This document shows, one piece after another, positions 10,661 through 22,199 of a DNA stretch of 64,000 nt. This DNA is from Tenodera sinensis (taxonomy: Eukaryota > Arthropoda > Insecta > Mantodea > Mantidae). Numbering within the stretch: position 1 is the first letter of the stretch; each line of letters opens with the position of its first letter. The notes beneath the pieces are model-generated. The model was not told where the DNA came from, ran no database searches, and saw only the letters and a program-made list of their open reading frames with translations. The stretch covers positions 122,804,412-122,868,411 of the forward strand of contig CM060967.1 of assembly GCA_030765045.1 (NCBI GenBank), read 5' to 3'. Position numbers and translations under genes: made by a program.

Positions 10661-11184
10661 GCCCTAGCTATTCAATTAGTGGGAAGCTTCACAGCGGAAT
10701 AACCCCAGTCAACCACTCTTGCACCCCGTTACCAAACTACGTCGCGATTCCTTTACAAACATGCAGATAACGAGAAATTGTATTTTGTGTGCCGTATTGT
10801 AAGGCGAGAAGTTCCCAGGCTAACTTGGACAAACACCCGGCCCGTGTTCACACTGTAGTGGAGGTAATAAAGGGGTGCGTGACCTAGACTTAATATGCTC
10901 GGCACGCGTCGCCTCCTATATCATGATTCATGGTCATTATTTTCATTTATTTTCTTGTTACGTTGCACCCTTCAACTGTCTTCCTGCGTCACTATTGCCA
11001 ACAACTGGGAAAACTTCCCTCTCGAGGGAATCACGGTGTACATAATGAGCAAAGTGGAGAATCACACCTTCAAAAACATCTGATGTGTTACAATTACACG
11101 ACTTTTTCTACCCTATGAGTTTTCATATATACTCTACAAACTATTAATACAAGTTTTCAACTTGTTGATCAATATAACTAAAAG
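10661..11184. other. Unannotated interval
   Basis: Somewhat more GC-rich than its surroundings around 10780-10910. No gene, RNA or element recognised. Confidence 0.5.
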
Positions 11185-11284
11185 CCAGCCTCCGTGGTGT
11201 GGTAGCTTGTCTGCCCCATATTCAAGATGTCCCGAGTTCAAATCTCGGTTAGCATATCTATGGTTTTTGTGGGGTCCTTTCAAC
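11185..11284 (+). mobile_element. tRNA-derived SINE fragment
   Basis: A tRNA-like head with an A-box-like TGGTGTGGTAGCTTG and a B-box-like GAGTTCAAATCTC about 30 bp later. It does not continue into the body of the other SINEs here; it runs into family D copy 3. Possibly a separate SINE family. Confidence 0.55.
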
Positions 11285-11535
11285 CACAAAACAAGGAATA
11301 TCTCGGAAAAGATAAAAACATTTTGACATAAATAGTTTGCTCTAAGGAGATATACATTTTTGTCTAGAAATATGTTGTCTATCTCTTACAGTCTGCCAGT
11401 TATGCAAAAGTTATTCATAAAGAAGACTTCAGAGGATATTTCCAGAAAATTCAAGATATATTTCATTTGTCGTGAATATATCTTAAACATATGGTATTTT
11501 AATCAAAATCTCTGTGGCTGTTTTTGAGAAAATCA
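11285..11535 (-). mobile_element. Dispersed repeat family D, copy 3 (fragment)
   Basis: Reverse orientation, central part only: GGAATATCTC, TATCTCTTACAG…CCAGTTATGCAAAAG, TTCAAGATATATTTCATTTG and ATTTTAATCAAAATC in the order seen in the complete minus-strand copy at 24272-25085. Both ends are missing. Confidence 0.75.
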
Positions 11536-11843
11536 AAAATTTCTAAATGTTTCGTCTGACGAATGCCAGTAAACCCACAATTTCATTTTTAAATTAAATT
11601 TAAATTGTTTATAGTCGTACATGTTTGCTCTTGTACAATATAATTAAGTTCCAATACCTTTACTCGTTTTGATTGGTTCTAATTGTATTGCAGTGTTAAA
11701 ACTTCTTAGATAAGATATTCCGATATTAATTGAAAAGCTTATAGTATAAAACTGAGCATCCAAATTAGCAGCCTATATGAAGCATTGTTATCTATTATGA
11801 TAGAGGAGAATTTGCACAAATATTTTGAGGATTATCACTTTAA

Positions 11844-12333
11844 GGCTGATCCCGTAGCGCAGGTGGTAGAGCACCTGCCTACTGTGCAAGGGATCCCGGG
11901 TTCGATTCCCGGCAGGGGGGTAGGAATTTTCCTCCAGCCAAGATTATTCCTCATCCTTCGCTGAGTCTGGAAGTATAATGGCGGCGCCGTGGTTGAGTAG
12001 GTAGACCGCTCGCCTACCACCTAGGGACTAGGGACTCGCATGTGGTATTCGTGGTGGATGAAGTGGCGTCTGGGCGGGTTTTCTCCGGGTTCTCCGATTT
12101 CCCGCACCATTCATTCCACCAATTGCTCCATTATCACCTTTCCAATAATCCATTTCGCCTGCATTTCATATCATCCTCTTCCTCACTATCATACCTGGTG
12201 CTTGGCTGTCCACCTGCTTCCAGGTCTTCACTCCGTCTGCTCCAAAGGACCCTCTGCTTCCCGACAGGCATCTGACCATAGGCACTGGCTTGTAAGTCCT
12301 ACATAAGGGGAGTGAAATCAGGGAAAGAAAGAA
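11844..12333 (+). mobile_element. Composite SINE (tRNA head fused to a second SINE), copy 1
   Basis: Begins with a well-preserved tRNA-like unit: A box TAGCGCAGGTGGTAGAGCA and B box GGGTTCGATTCCC. About 70 bp later a second tRNA-like start appears (GGCGCCGTGGTTGAGTAGGT) whose B-box part is missing. It continues into a body with CGGGTTTTCTCCGGGTTCTC and CATTCATTCCACCAATTG that is homologous to the single-head SINE at 54971-55203. Flanked by the 10-bp direct repeat CACTTTAAGG (11836-11845 and 12334-12343). The second copy, at 42019-42512, is in reverse orientation. Confidence 0.88.
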
Positions 12334-12361
12334 CACTTTAAGGACAAAGTGTAACAGAAAA

Positions 12362-12795
12362 ATCTGATGTGTTGCACGCGCATAACTATCTCTACTCTTG
12401 TACTAACCATTCTTATAAACTTTTATTTTTCTATCTTCTTTGTGTAAGTTGAGATAAACGTTTGCAGAAATTATCTTATTGCTCGTTTTCTTGCACGTGC
12501 AACGGGAACATGGGAATACAGTAGGCTTTGAGCGATAGTCAACTTTTTTAAAGCTTTCAAATTACGTTGTCTTTGCACGGTTAACATATAAAAAATTAAT
12601 AGCGATGTTCCATTTGACAGAAGTATTTCTCCAAAACTCACACAAATAACGAGAAATATCTCCGAAATGGTTCACTACACAAAAACATTTACAAAGACAT
12701 AAATTGTGTGTTTTAGCAAGATCTACATTTTTTGTGGAGTAAGATTCGGTCAATCTCTTACTGTTTACCAGTTATGCAAAAGTCATCCAGCGAAA
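12362..12795 (-). mobile_element. Dispersed repeat family D, copy 4 (partial)
   Basis: Reverse orientation. Starts with TCTGATGTGTTGCACGCGCA, the standard end of the family, and runs through CCATTTGACAGAAGTA and TCTCTTACTG…CCAGTTATGCAAAAGTCATCC. It stops where the TC/AC microsatellite begins. Confidence 0.82.
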
Positions 12796-12799
12796 TTGT

Positions 12800-12800
12800 G

Positions 12801-12832
<32 letters not shown>

Positions 12833-12833
12833 A

Positions 12834-12893
<60 letters not shown>
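12800..12893. repeat. (TC)n(AC)n microsatellite
   Basis: A TC-repeat tract switches to an AC-repeat tract at about 12832. It breaks family D copy 4. Confidence 0.97.
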
Positions 12894-12894
<1 letters not shown>

Positions 12895-13839
12895 CAATTA
12901 AGGGAATAATTACTTTGGAGGAAGCGACCCGAGATAGCCAAATGTGACACCTCAAGATGACAGCGGTGATAATAAATTCAGCGACATCCTATGCCCATGG
13001 AGGAGTTGCCAACGGCTGTTACTATTGGCACAGCAGACTGTGAAACTGCTCACGTTCAAGAAAGGATACGCAGCCAAAACACCTTCCATTGTTAATTATT
13101 CTTGTAATTATTATGATTATTTCCCCAGTTAAATGCTTGCTTGAGGAAGTGCACGGAGCTTGCGATTGGCTGCAAGAATCGTGATGAAGTCGCTTCAGTC
13201 ACACAGGCAGTTAGTGTCAGTGGCGTGGCGTACTACCGCCATGATTCTGCATAAATAAGTCAAGTTCCCGAGCATCAACGTTACTCATGATGGATTTTGT
13301 AACCTGTTTTATAACATACCTTTTTCTTTTATGTTGCAGTTTTGTATTTCTTTAGAAAATAGTAAGTAGCTTAATGGGGATCAACCCCTGAAAATTGACA
13401 GATCTTCTTAAAGATATTGATTTTTGGATTTCAGCGCATATAAAAGTTTTTTTTTTTTTTCCCCAGAAGGATTGCATAACTTATTTTCAGGTAGTAGCGC
13501 TTTGAACGCCTGTGATCATTTAAATGTTAATAGCCTTTAAAATTTAAAGTAATCTTTTATTACTGTATTTTTTCAACGCATGAAACAGTTCAAAATACTC
13601 CTGGAGGTTCTATTTTCCACCAATATGTTTGATTTTTGAAAATTGGATCCTTTGCATTATAATAAAATATTTTAACTTTGTCATTTATCCAAGTTAAATT
13701 GTTCATGTATATACTTTAAAAAGATCTCCAAAATATATTAAAAATGAACGAGTTATCTAATTTTTTCTACAATAACACTTGTTTGATACGAATCTCATTT
13801 TTAGGTAAATTTTATGAAGTGATGAAAAAAATAAAAAAA
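12894..13839. other. Unannotated interval
   Basis: AT-rich and without a supported gene. The part near 13840 may still belong to the piggyBac relic but is unreadable as protein. Confidence 0.55.
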
Positions 13840-14782
13840 TAAAAACAAATCAGGTACCATTCTACCTGGGGTTAGTATAATGGGGATCGTTAAACCCCAG
13901 GGTTTTATTTATTTTTTTAATATTGTATTAAGGACTTTTCCATAGAAGGGTATAATTTCCTCACCCGCAGACAAATTATGAGTCATTGGTAATGTTAAGC
14001 ACTTTTTTCTAAAAACATTGTGTATTGGTTGGACTTTTCATAGTTTCTTGAGATGAGACGTTAAAGTTATCCAGAAATGCAAATAATTTCTTAATTTGAA
14101 CATTTGATCTCTTGGAATCGTTGTAAGAACTGTTACCTGTATATTATAGTGATGATGCATCATTAACCTTGGCGACCTTAAAAATCCTGTGATCATGTGG
14201 GCTGCTACAAGTTTCTTAATTTCCAAAGGAGTACCTATCTAATGGGCTTTGCTTAACCTGAAGAGGTTCAGAGGTGATACAACAAATTTCATAGCTGAAA
14301 TACTCTCAAAACACTTTAGAGATGTCTATAATTCCATGTTCCGCATTAACCGCTCCTCTTGTTGAATATTATGTTCCCTGTTTTCAATAGTTTTTTCCAT
14401 TTTTGCTGCCTTGGGTAACCTTTTTCCTTCCACTTGTATTTTGACTTTCCGTCAAACAGTTATTTTGGGCTCATTTTCACCTGAACAGAAGGAAATAAAG
14501 AGAACTGTGTATAATGAACCACAAACCTAACCAAATTTTACTTGTGGTACATATAAATAACAATTACAGAAACAATATTGCTGTCCCATCTGAACTGTTA
14601 TCAAACTCCTGGGTTATGTGGATATTATGATGCGATTCACTGATAATATCATCTTCATCCAAAGCACAATCAATATCATTCTCTTCGGCTAAAATCGTTA
14701 ATAGCTCTTGTTCGATTTCTTCTTGAGTTCCATAACATAAGCAAATGTAAATAAGTACTTTTGTACACGTAGAGAAGTACAA
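13840..14782 (-). pseudogene. piggyBac-family transposase, N-terminal two-thirds, decayed
   Basis: Read on the minus strand. An acidic N-terminus at about 14565-14720 (EEIEQELLTILAEENDID, then a Glu/Asp-rich stretch) fits the start of many piggyBac transposases. At 14038-14240 comes EIKKLVAAHMITGFLRSPR followed by IPRDQMFKLRNYLHF, a strong match to the conserved piggyBac segment before the catalytic core. After a frame change at about 13860-14020 the sequence reads CLTLPMTHNLSAGEEIIPFY; the family normally has Asp-Glu where this has Gly-Glu, so the first catalytic Asp is gone. Later parts are not recognisable. TTAA-flanked terminal repeats were not found. Clearly non-functional. Confidence 0.75.
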
Positions 14783-16309
14783 TCAAGGGATACATACATA
14801 TGTAGGTGATATTACGGTGAAAGTGCAGTTTTATTACTAACATTGCAGAAACATCAAGCGCATCTGTACAACTTATTAATGCAATGATTTTATATGAAAT
14901 AAATTGCTGGTGACGCCATTTTACTATCAACAGTGTAGCCAACTGAAAAAGTGGCAAGGAAGAACAGAAGAATTCCCTAGTGTGCAAAAAATGTCCCGCC
15001 AGCTGGACACAGTTTTAGCCATGATAGTCACATTCTATAAATGCAACAAGTCTATACATTATGTCCACCGGTCATAGCATTACACATTTTTTGGATTCAG
15101 GAACTCTCAATATATCAATATATTTCTCAAAGAGTGCATTTGCAGTGAAAACTTGGCATAGATTTTTTCGGTGGAATGTAATACCTTATGTACCTACTAA
15201 CTAAGCGGTACGGAAAAGAAAAATTATTACATAAGTTATAGGGAAATTTGTTGCATAGCTGGTTTGATAACTAAGTTGCATTAATTTGGTTTCAGTATCT
15301 CTAAGCGGGTGTGTGAATGTTGTTGAAAAAACGATTATGTAATTGGTGTCGAAATTGGACAATGAAATATAGCAATGCAACCATTTCTTTTTGTTTGCTT
15401 TGCATACACAGACATTATTGCCGTAGAAAGAAGAGCAATTCATGTTTTCACGATAGTAAAATTGTAAAGTTGAACCAAATGAGACTTAAACCTTAGATAT
15501 TTAACCTTCCGTGCCATTACCCTTACTGCTTAAACTGCAATGGCGAGATGCCCATATGCGGATTAAACCCTTTCATATTATTCAAGTACCTCAAATGTTC
15601 AAAATATCATACGTCAAAGCCAACTAATAAGCAAGTGCTTTTAAACTTCGGGCTTCTGTTATTTTACACTAGTGGTAACCACGCAGTGTTTCGCCCCCTG
15701 TTCATGGCACTGGATTTTGAAGTCTGATGCAATCTTGCTTTTGTAGCGATTGGGAACACCAGTTACTGCTACTCCCGCTTTATTTGCCTTCTAGTCGGTT
15801 AGCGTAATGCTAACGTTACACTTAAATGACTATTGCACAAACTCAGAGCAACAACTTAAATGTCGAATCGAATCACAACTGATCTATCACAACCGGTACA
15901 CAACTCACACTAAACTGCACTCGTGCTTCATTACCTTTAACTAACAGACTCGGCGCTCAGCAGCCTCTATATGGATTCCATGCACAATGAGAAAGTTTCT
16001 GGAAACGGAACATTCTCGAATGCCAGGAAACGTAGGATCTGGAGGCCAGAACGACACACGGTTGTTGCCGTACGGTCTATTTTTCTGTCAGGGGACGGAA
16101 CATTAACGCTGGTAGGCGCTTGGGTTCATACCCTGGTGTAGGTGATTAGCCATGGGCAGGATGACATTATCAATAGGAATATATGTGGAACATCAGTTTC
16201 TCGGTATACCTCGCCATTCTGAAACAACTGAAGAACTTACTTCTTGTTCTTTTAGTTTGTGATATAAAGTGTAAAAGCACGCTTCTCCCAGCTCCGAAGT
16301 AATTTCAAG
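14783..16309. other. Unannotated interval
   Basis: No gene recognised. Contains the paired heat-shock-element-like sites at 15997-16020. Confidence 0.55.
15997..16020. promoter_or_regulatory. Two TTCnnGAA palindromes (heat-shock-element-like)
   Basis: TTCTGGAA (15997-16004) and TTCTCGAA (16013-16020) are both perfect HSF-type inverted pentamer pairs, with a further GAA at 15991. The nearest downstream ORF with a good start context begins at 16310. Two such sites can occur by chance, so function is only a suggestion. Confidence 0.35.
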
Positions 16310-16474
16310 ATGGACCCACATGAGATGCGGGTTCAAGCCGTCTCCTACCGTAGATTTACAGCACGAAGAAGAACCTCAAACCTGATGAAGAAGTCTCTGA
16401 GAAAATTAAGTGGTCTGAAGAAAAATGGCGAAGTTCGTAAAACATCGATATTTTTTAGATTAATATGCTTATAA
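16310..16474 (+). CDS. Possible small ORF or first coding exon, unknown
   Basis: An ATG in good context (AAGATGG) opens a 54-residue frame that starts MDPHEMRVQAVSYRRF and is rich in Arg and Lys, with a Lys/Ser-rich middle and a hydrophobic end. No domain is recognised. It lies about 300 bp downstream of two heat-shock-element-like palindromes, the only reason to single it out. No consensus splice donor is seen inside it. The frame may be chance. Confidence 0.2.
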   Translation: MDPHEMRVQAVSYRRFTARRRTSNLMKKSLRKLSGLKKNGEVRKTSIFFRLICL

Positions 16475-18589
16475 TATATACATTCAATTGTGCATACTGC
16501 GAAACGTGAGAATACTTGTTCCCATAATGCTATCAAGCATGCTAAAAATTATAAATTTTATATTTGTATATCTCTAGTCATAAATATTTTTTATACTTAG
16601 GCACCTGTGGGAACGTGGCATAGCACTGAGTGGCTCCCTGGTTTGAGAGCCTACTTTTGGATGTCTGAATCAAGCGTTTCATTAGGAGCATTACTGAATA
16701 TCGGCCCCAGTTTATAGGTGTACAGTTACTGGTGAAATATGCTGGAGGTTCCCTTTTATGCTGTTCAGTCGTCCACAGTTGTTGTTGTTGATGTATAGCA
16801 CTCTTTAGTTACTAACACTCTCCATATTATCCATCTTCTCTCTGTTTCTGATATCTTCCTTGTCAATGCAGTATAATGTTGAATGATATTTTCACTTCAC
16901 GCTCATTACCCCCACGATTTCCCTGGTGACGTAAAGTCTGTCAGCTCGTGAGGCAATATCAGCGCGATGGAAATCATATTCGGAACAGTCATCCCAAAGT
17001 TCCTGTATTTCCAGGGGTTTTCGGATGCAGTGTGAAATAGCTGATGGATTGTCTGGTCTTCAACAGAAAGTACCTACACAACGGTCCACCGAAGATACAT
17101 TTACCAATATTATGGTATAATAGCAGCATTTCTATGGAAAGGAGATATTCTCATTTCTTCGTTCTGTTGGAGTCTGAGTGAAAACCATCCCCACGAGGAA
17201 TGTAATATTTTAATTTATTAGATAGGCAATTTGCTCCACTCATAACCTTCAGGTCCTACAACGTAAGCGATATGGTATTCCTATTCTCCAACCTTGGAAT
17301 TTAATTTACACTGAGCTTCAAAAACTTGGAATAACTAGACCATTGTTCCTTCTTCTAGTTGTGAAAACAGTATGTTGGAAAGTCCTAAAATAAAAATATA
17401 AAATACTTGCTTTAGATAACTTCAATTTTTCATCTACAAACTCAGAGTATTATTTTGTCGTATTGTCCTAAGTCGTATTGCAGGGGATATTTTCCAACAT
17501 CCTGCATAGTCTGTTCCATATGTTGTCGTCTGTTCGGACACACAAATCGACTGTGCATTAAAAGATCACTCGTATTTGTATTTGTTCCTGATAAAGACCC
17601 GGTGTAGCAAACATTTAAGTGAATGTTGAAAATACCGACTTGTAGAAGCTGCACTACAACACAACGTGGGACTTAAAAATATTTTGCTCTCCTAATGCGC
17701 TAGTAACTTTTTTCATGGCTGTACAAACCTTTCATCTTCGCAATCGCAAAACTTCTCAATAATTACGACCATGAAAAGGATCTTGCAACTGAACAGTTGT
17801 TTCTGTTGCGATATTGAATCACCACTTTCTGAAATTTAGGCGAATTCTTAATATTCTGTTGACCGTTTCTCTTTCTTCCTATGGTCAATTGCCTTTATTA
17901 CAATTGCTGAACGTCACACCTATTGCTCCCACCTGGCGAATTATTTCATACCGTTTCCTATTCCGTTGTTATATGCATCTAGTTATATATCCAATTCTGT
18001 CGAGTTGGCGACATTTTATGGCATAAAGGAACTGTTTCACTCTGCCCAGTCCAGTCAAGGCCACGCACTATCGCTCTATATATCTATGTCTTTTTCTAGA
18101 GCTTCTCGCTTCCTCATGGCCTAACACCAGTTACAACTACACTACTTTTACTGCAACAGGGAAACTGAGCGGAGAGAGACGACGGCCTATGAAGCAGGAA
18201 AACGACCTTGAGTAGACTGGCGAAAACGAAAACACCATAACAATTTTGATGACGAGGGAGACGGATGCTGAACTAGAAGTCTAGGTGCATATTTTGGCAG
18301 TATGTATACATGAAAGATATTAGAAAGTATTTGTGGTCTCTAACACGGAGAGTTGAGATGCATTTTAAAGTATTGTACACATACATACGCACATATGCAG
18401 GGCGGGGAGGGGGGGGGGGGGGTGGGCCGTAGGATTCAGAGGCAGAGGGATACTCAATACCAGATAGTGGACGTCGTGGGATCCCATTGGGGTAGGAAAT
18501 AAGACTGGGCTGTTTAATAGCAGCTTTGTGGTAAAGCTATGTATTGACATTGAGCTTAGGGTCTTTCTGTTGGAATCCAGGAACCAGAA
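16475..18589. other. Unannotated interval
   Basis: Mixed AT-rich sequence with short ORFs on both strands, none with a recognisable motif. A G-run occurs at 18405-18422. Confidence 0.55.
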
Positions 18590-19318
18590 TGTTAATGCAC
18601 TAGCACCTGAGTTACACCTTTGCAGACGACAAGGTCTGCTGGCGAAAACAAAAGATGAAGTACAAAAGATGGCATATACATACGTTGAACAAAATTGTAC
18701 AAAATTTTAACATGAAAATATCAACAGAGAGAACAAAAACAATGACATTTAGAGATGTATACCCAGTCCATGTCAAGATAGTAATGGTAAATAGAATTCT
18801 GTAATAAGTGTCAACAATTTTCTAGTGTGTAAAATATCATACATCAATGAACTAGATATATAGTGAAAACTAAATAACTGGAACATTAAGACGGACATTA
18901 AAAAATAAGGCAAGACAAGAATCGATAATTAAACTGTATAAGTGCATGGCAATACCTACAGTCACATATGGATCTGAAACGTGAACCAATACAAAGCAAC
19001 TCCTACAAAAAATACAATCGGCAATATGAGATTGCTGAGATCTATAAAAGGATATACAAAACTGGATAGAAAGACTGATGTAAGTATTCCCGAAGAATTA
19101 AAAGTAGATGAATTAAATAACATAATTAAGACATAAAGAAAATTGGAAGCACTTGCACAGAGTGTCATACAACAGAATACCCAAAGCAGCTATAAATTAT
19201 AAGCCACAAGGTAAACGGAAACCAGGGAGACCAAAGAAACGATGGCATGAGCAATTTGGAGCCTGAACGGGTTGAATGCCCAAGTCACAGAATAGAGAGT
19301 ATACAGAAAGGAAACTCA
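18590..19318 (+). pseudogene. RTE/BovB-like LINE, 3' part of reverse transcriptase, decayed
   Basis: Plus-strand fragments read in shifting frames. The catalytic FADD block is at 18619-18630. Then come an N(F/L)KIST-type motif with a YPVHVKIVMVN stretch, the thumb-like MAIPTVTYGSET (about 18945-18980), and the terminal PQGKRKPGRPKKRWHEQ at about 19210-19250. This order is typical of the C-terminal half of RTE-type endonuclease-reverse transcriptases in insects. Many stops and frameshifts. The 5' half is absent, as expected for a 5'-truncated LINE copy. The THAP exon begins 224 bp further on. Confidence 0.75.
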
Positions 19319-19344
19319 GCTGAAATCCGTGCGCCAAAATTTAG

Positions 19345-19356
19345 TGCGCATGCGCG
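19345..19356. promoter_or_regulatory. NRF1-like palindrome TGCGCATGCGCG
   Basis: Contains GCGCATGCGC, the consensus of the NRF1/Ewg family of promoter factors, in otherwise CpG-poor DNA, 186 bp upstream of the THAP exon ATG. It suggests a housekeeping-type promoter. Confidence 0.5.
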
Positions 19357-19541
19357 AAGTAAATCGAGTAAACTGGGTAAACAGCTGTGTTATTGGAGCC
19401 AAAGCGAATGGACACGTTGCGTTTATTTTACCTTGAACATATTAGCTGCTGGGCACATGTACAACTGAAAAATTGTTTTATATGCCTACTGTAAAAGGTA
19501 TAAATATGTGTTAATGTATTTTAAGTTTCGACGTGGTTATA

Positions 19542-19651
19542 ATGAGCAGCAGTAAGAGAAAATGCGGCGGATGTTCGGCACCAAACTGCAGAAATAATTC
19601 ACATGCAAACAGGGAAATAAGCTTTTTCAGCTTTCCAAAAGATGAACAACG
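19542..19651 (+). CDS. First coding exon of a THAP zinc-finger protein
   Basis: The ATG at 19542 opens 36 codons ending at a consensus donor (CG/GTAAGT, GT at 19652-19653), leaving phase 2. The peptide has CSAPNCRNN followed by ISFFSFPKDEQR, the first half of a THAP domain: the Cys pair, and the Phe-Pro-Lys-Asp block that sits before the helix. THAP domains bind DNA in transcription regulators and in P-element transposases. The second half (Trp, Cys-x2-His and the AVPTIF-like end) must lie in a later exon, which I could not find in this window. It may be a host gene with a long intron, the start of a P-element-like transposase, or an orphaned exon. The NRF1-like site upstream favours a promoter-linked host gene. 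Confidence 0.6.
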
Positions 19652-19657
19652 GTAAGT

Positions 19658-22199
19658 GAACAGCCTCATATATTTATAACTTGCTATTAGTTAAGTGTTA
19701 TTTCAGAATCACAGCAATATGTGCATAATTGTTAATGTATTTTGCCCAGGAATACAAGGTAAACAGGGAGGATACCCCTACCCTCAAAGTTTGTGAATAG
19801 AGATTTAAAAAAGAAAAATAAAACTGAAAAAAGTTACAAATTAATACAAGTGACACATCTATGAGTAATATGATTTACTGCTGTAGTTGCTTCATAAATG
19901 CAGATTAAACAAGCAAGACAAAATTACAATGACATACCTGAACACTGTTTTTCTTTAATGCTGCAATAGAGTGTAATGTTGGCAGAGTAAGTCATGTGAA
20001 TGTACACACACTTTGTTGTTTTATTGTGAAAAGGTGAAATAAAATAAATTCAATTCTATATTTTATTGTAACTATTTTATGTTGTGCAAATAGACATGAT
20101 ATGAAAAGACCATTCCTAGATCTCCTTAGCCCTTAATATAAAATAATCCTAACTTTTGCCATACTGTAAAGTTACTGCTGTGATTTAAGTTATTGCACCG
20201 TGCTCTACATTTGTGTTTTATTTACTTCTTTTGCTATGTATGACAAGACTTTATGATTCATTGTATGCAGAATCTCATTCAAGATTTTGTGCACTTTTAT
20301 TCTTGTGGTAAATAAAAGCAACTAATGAGCCACTTGCTTATTAATTATTGCTATCTATTTTCCGCTTATTTCATATTACTAGGGCTTCCTTTGTTAATAC
20401 ATATAAGTAGAAAACAAAATTTTGTGGGTTTCATTCTGCTTTCGTGCGTTATCCTTTTTTTCAAATTTTAATTGCTCTGAAATTTTGTGTAAGAACAGGG
20501 CGCGTAAAGAAGTGCAGCAGAACAGGGCGCCTTTTGTAAACATATGAATATCTTCAGTTCCCAATATGAATTATTATGTATCATTTCGGCTCATTTTAGT
20601 GAGTAAACTTCCTCATTGGAGGGTAAATAAATTTTATTCGTCTGAGTTAATAATATATTCTGTTTCATTAGTGTTTCTTTTCGTAAAAGTTTTCATTTAG
20701 CCGGCTAGATTAAGAGTTCGCTTCCGTAAAACTGCTTGTTTCGAGCCCTGGTAGGAAGTAGCAATCGCTTCGTTTACACGGTTTCAATATGGCGAAGCGC
20801 GCAACGCAACGGGTACATGCAGATCAAAGGAGCCGACTCAAGCTTTTCTTTCTGTATACTGTCTATTCAGTGCACAAGTCGTGATGTAGAAGAAGATAAC
20901 TATGGGCGATCTTGATGCATTTAGTTAAGGGGATAGATACTTTGCCGAAAGTTCTCGCAATCACTAGGTTCTAGGCAGCTAGGGGGATGCTTATATACGA
21001 ATCATGTGAAAAGACCACGTGAAATTCCTCTCGATTCTCGGCCTGAATTGTTTCCACACTTTACGGCAAATGAACTCTGGCATGTGGTTCAAATCCTACA
21101 CTAGTGAGTCACTATAATATTTATTTAGTGTGAGAATTTGTAGTTTTGTTTGTGTATACATGGGCTTAGGTGTATGAGTTAGTATTCAGTTTATCTTGCA
21201 CTATGTATCAAAAGCATGTATGACCTACCGAGTCATGCGACGGTGCAGTCCAATACATTGCCATTACTAGATACCATTGTTGCTGTTACTACCACTTCGC
21301 AACCGACTCGGCCACTAAGCGCATTGTTCCTCCTTTTTTTTGGCTTCTACGTCTGTTGTATGCATCTTTCGTACATTGTTGTTATCATCATAGCGTATTT
21401 CACTGTTCAATGAACTTGTCGCACTTCGAGGTCAAATAAGTTTCACTTTAAACTGTAGCTTTTTACATTTCGTACTGGCCTTCCATGTGTCTTGTGACGT
21501 GATACAACGGGACATCCACCTCTCTCGCCACTGAATATTGTTTCCGTAGTGTGTAGGAACGGAGGGCGACACCTTGACCCATCGTGACCCCGACATGGAT
21601 CTTTTGCGGGCTCCCACCCCAAAGTCACTGGACGTATTTAGGTATAGCACAAGTTCCCCGCTTATAGCTTACCTCTATATTTTGCTTCATTTAGTCCTCT
21701 GTGTATATGAACAAAAGTAAATTAATTAGAGCCCGGGGTTCTGGGAGTAGGTATAATACCTTCCTAGAAGAAATTCTTTGAAAGTTAACCGCGAAGATAG
21801 TATTTTAGAGCAGTTTTCCAACTAAAAAATTAAAGTTTAATGTGCTAGATTTTGAGCAAATCATTTGTTCAATAGTAAATGTAGCCAATTTGTTGAGAAA
21901 CCCAAAACTGTATCAACCAGTTTGTGTACTTCAAGCCTTTGTCACAAAGGAGATTTAAACTTATCTACGAGATGAAGGAAACTCTGATTTCGAATTGTTT
22001 TCTGACAGAATCAGCTCCGGCAACTCAAATTCTAGTGATTGGACTCGCTCAAGAGGTTTCAAAGGTACGTTTATTTTGCGCTTACATTGTGTGTTCGCTC
22101 TCATACTCAATACAATCACCTAACTCACTGGCTCTCACCTCGTATACATATTTTTTTACCTTCCCTATTGCTTACCTATAATAACTGAAGGAAGTATTG
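19658..22199. other. Unannotated interval, possible intron of the THAP gene
   Basis: AT-rich, no second THAP exon recognised. At 20783-20880 a YY1-like context (TTCAATATGGCGAAGCGCGC) precedes a 31-codon ORF; unsupported beyond that. Short ORFs at 21430-21650 have no motif. Confidence 0.5.

Noticed and set aside
11844..11925. Possible functional tRNA gene
   Set aside because: A and B boxes are present, but the sequence continues into a SINE body with target duplication and a second copy at 42.5 kb; it is a SINE head.
12758..12955. ORFs with His-Thr or Val-Cys repeats
   Set aside because: Translations of the TC/AC microsatellite; the same holds for 43486-43698.
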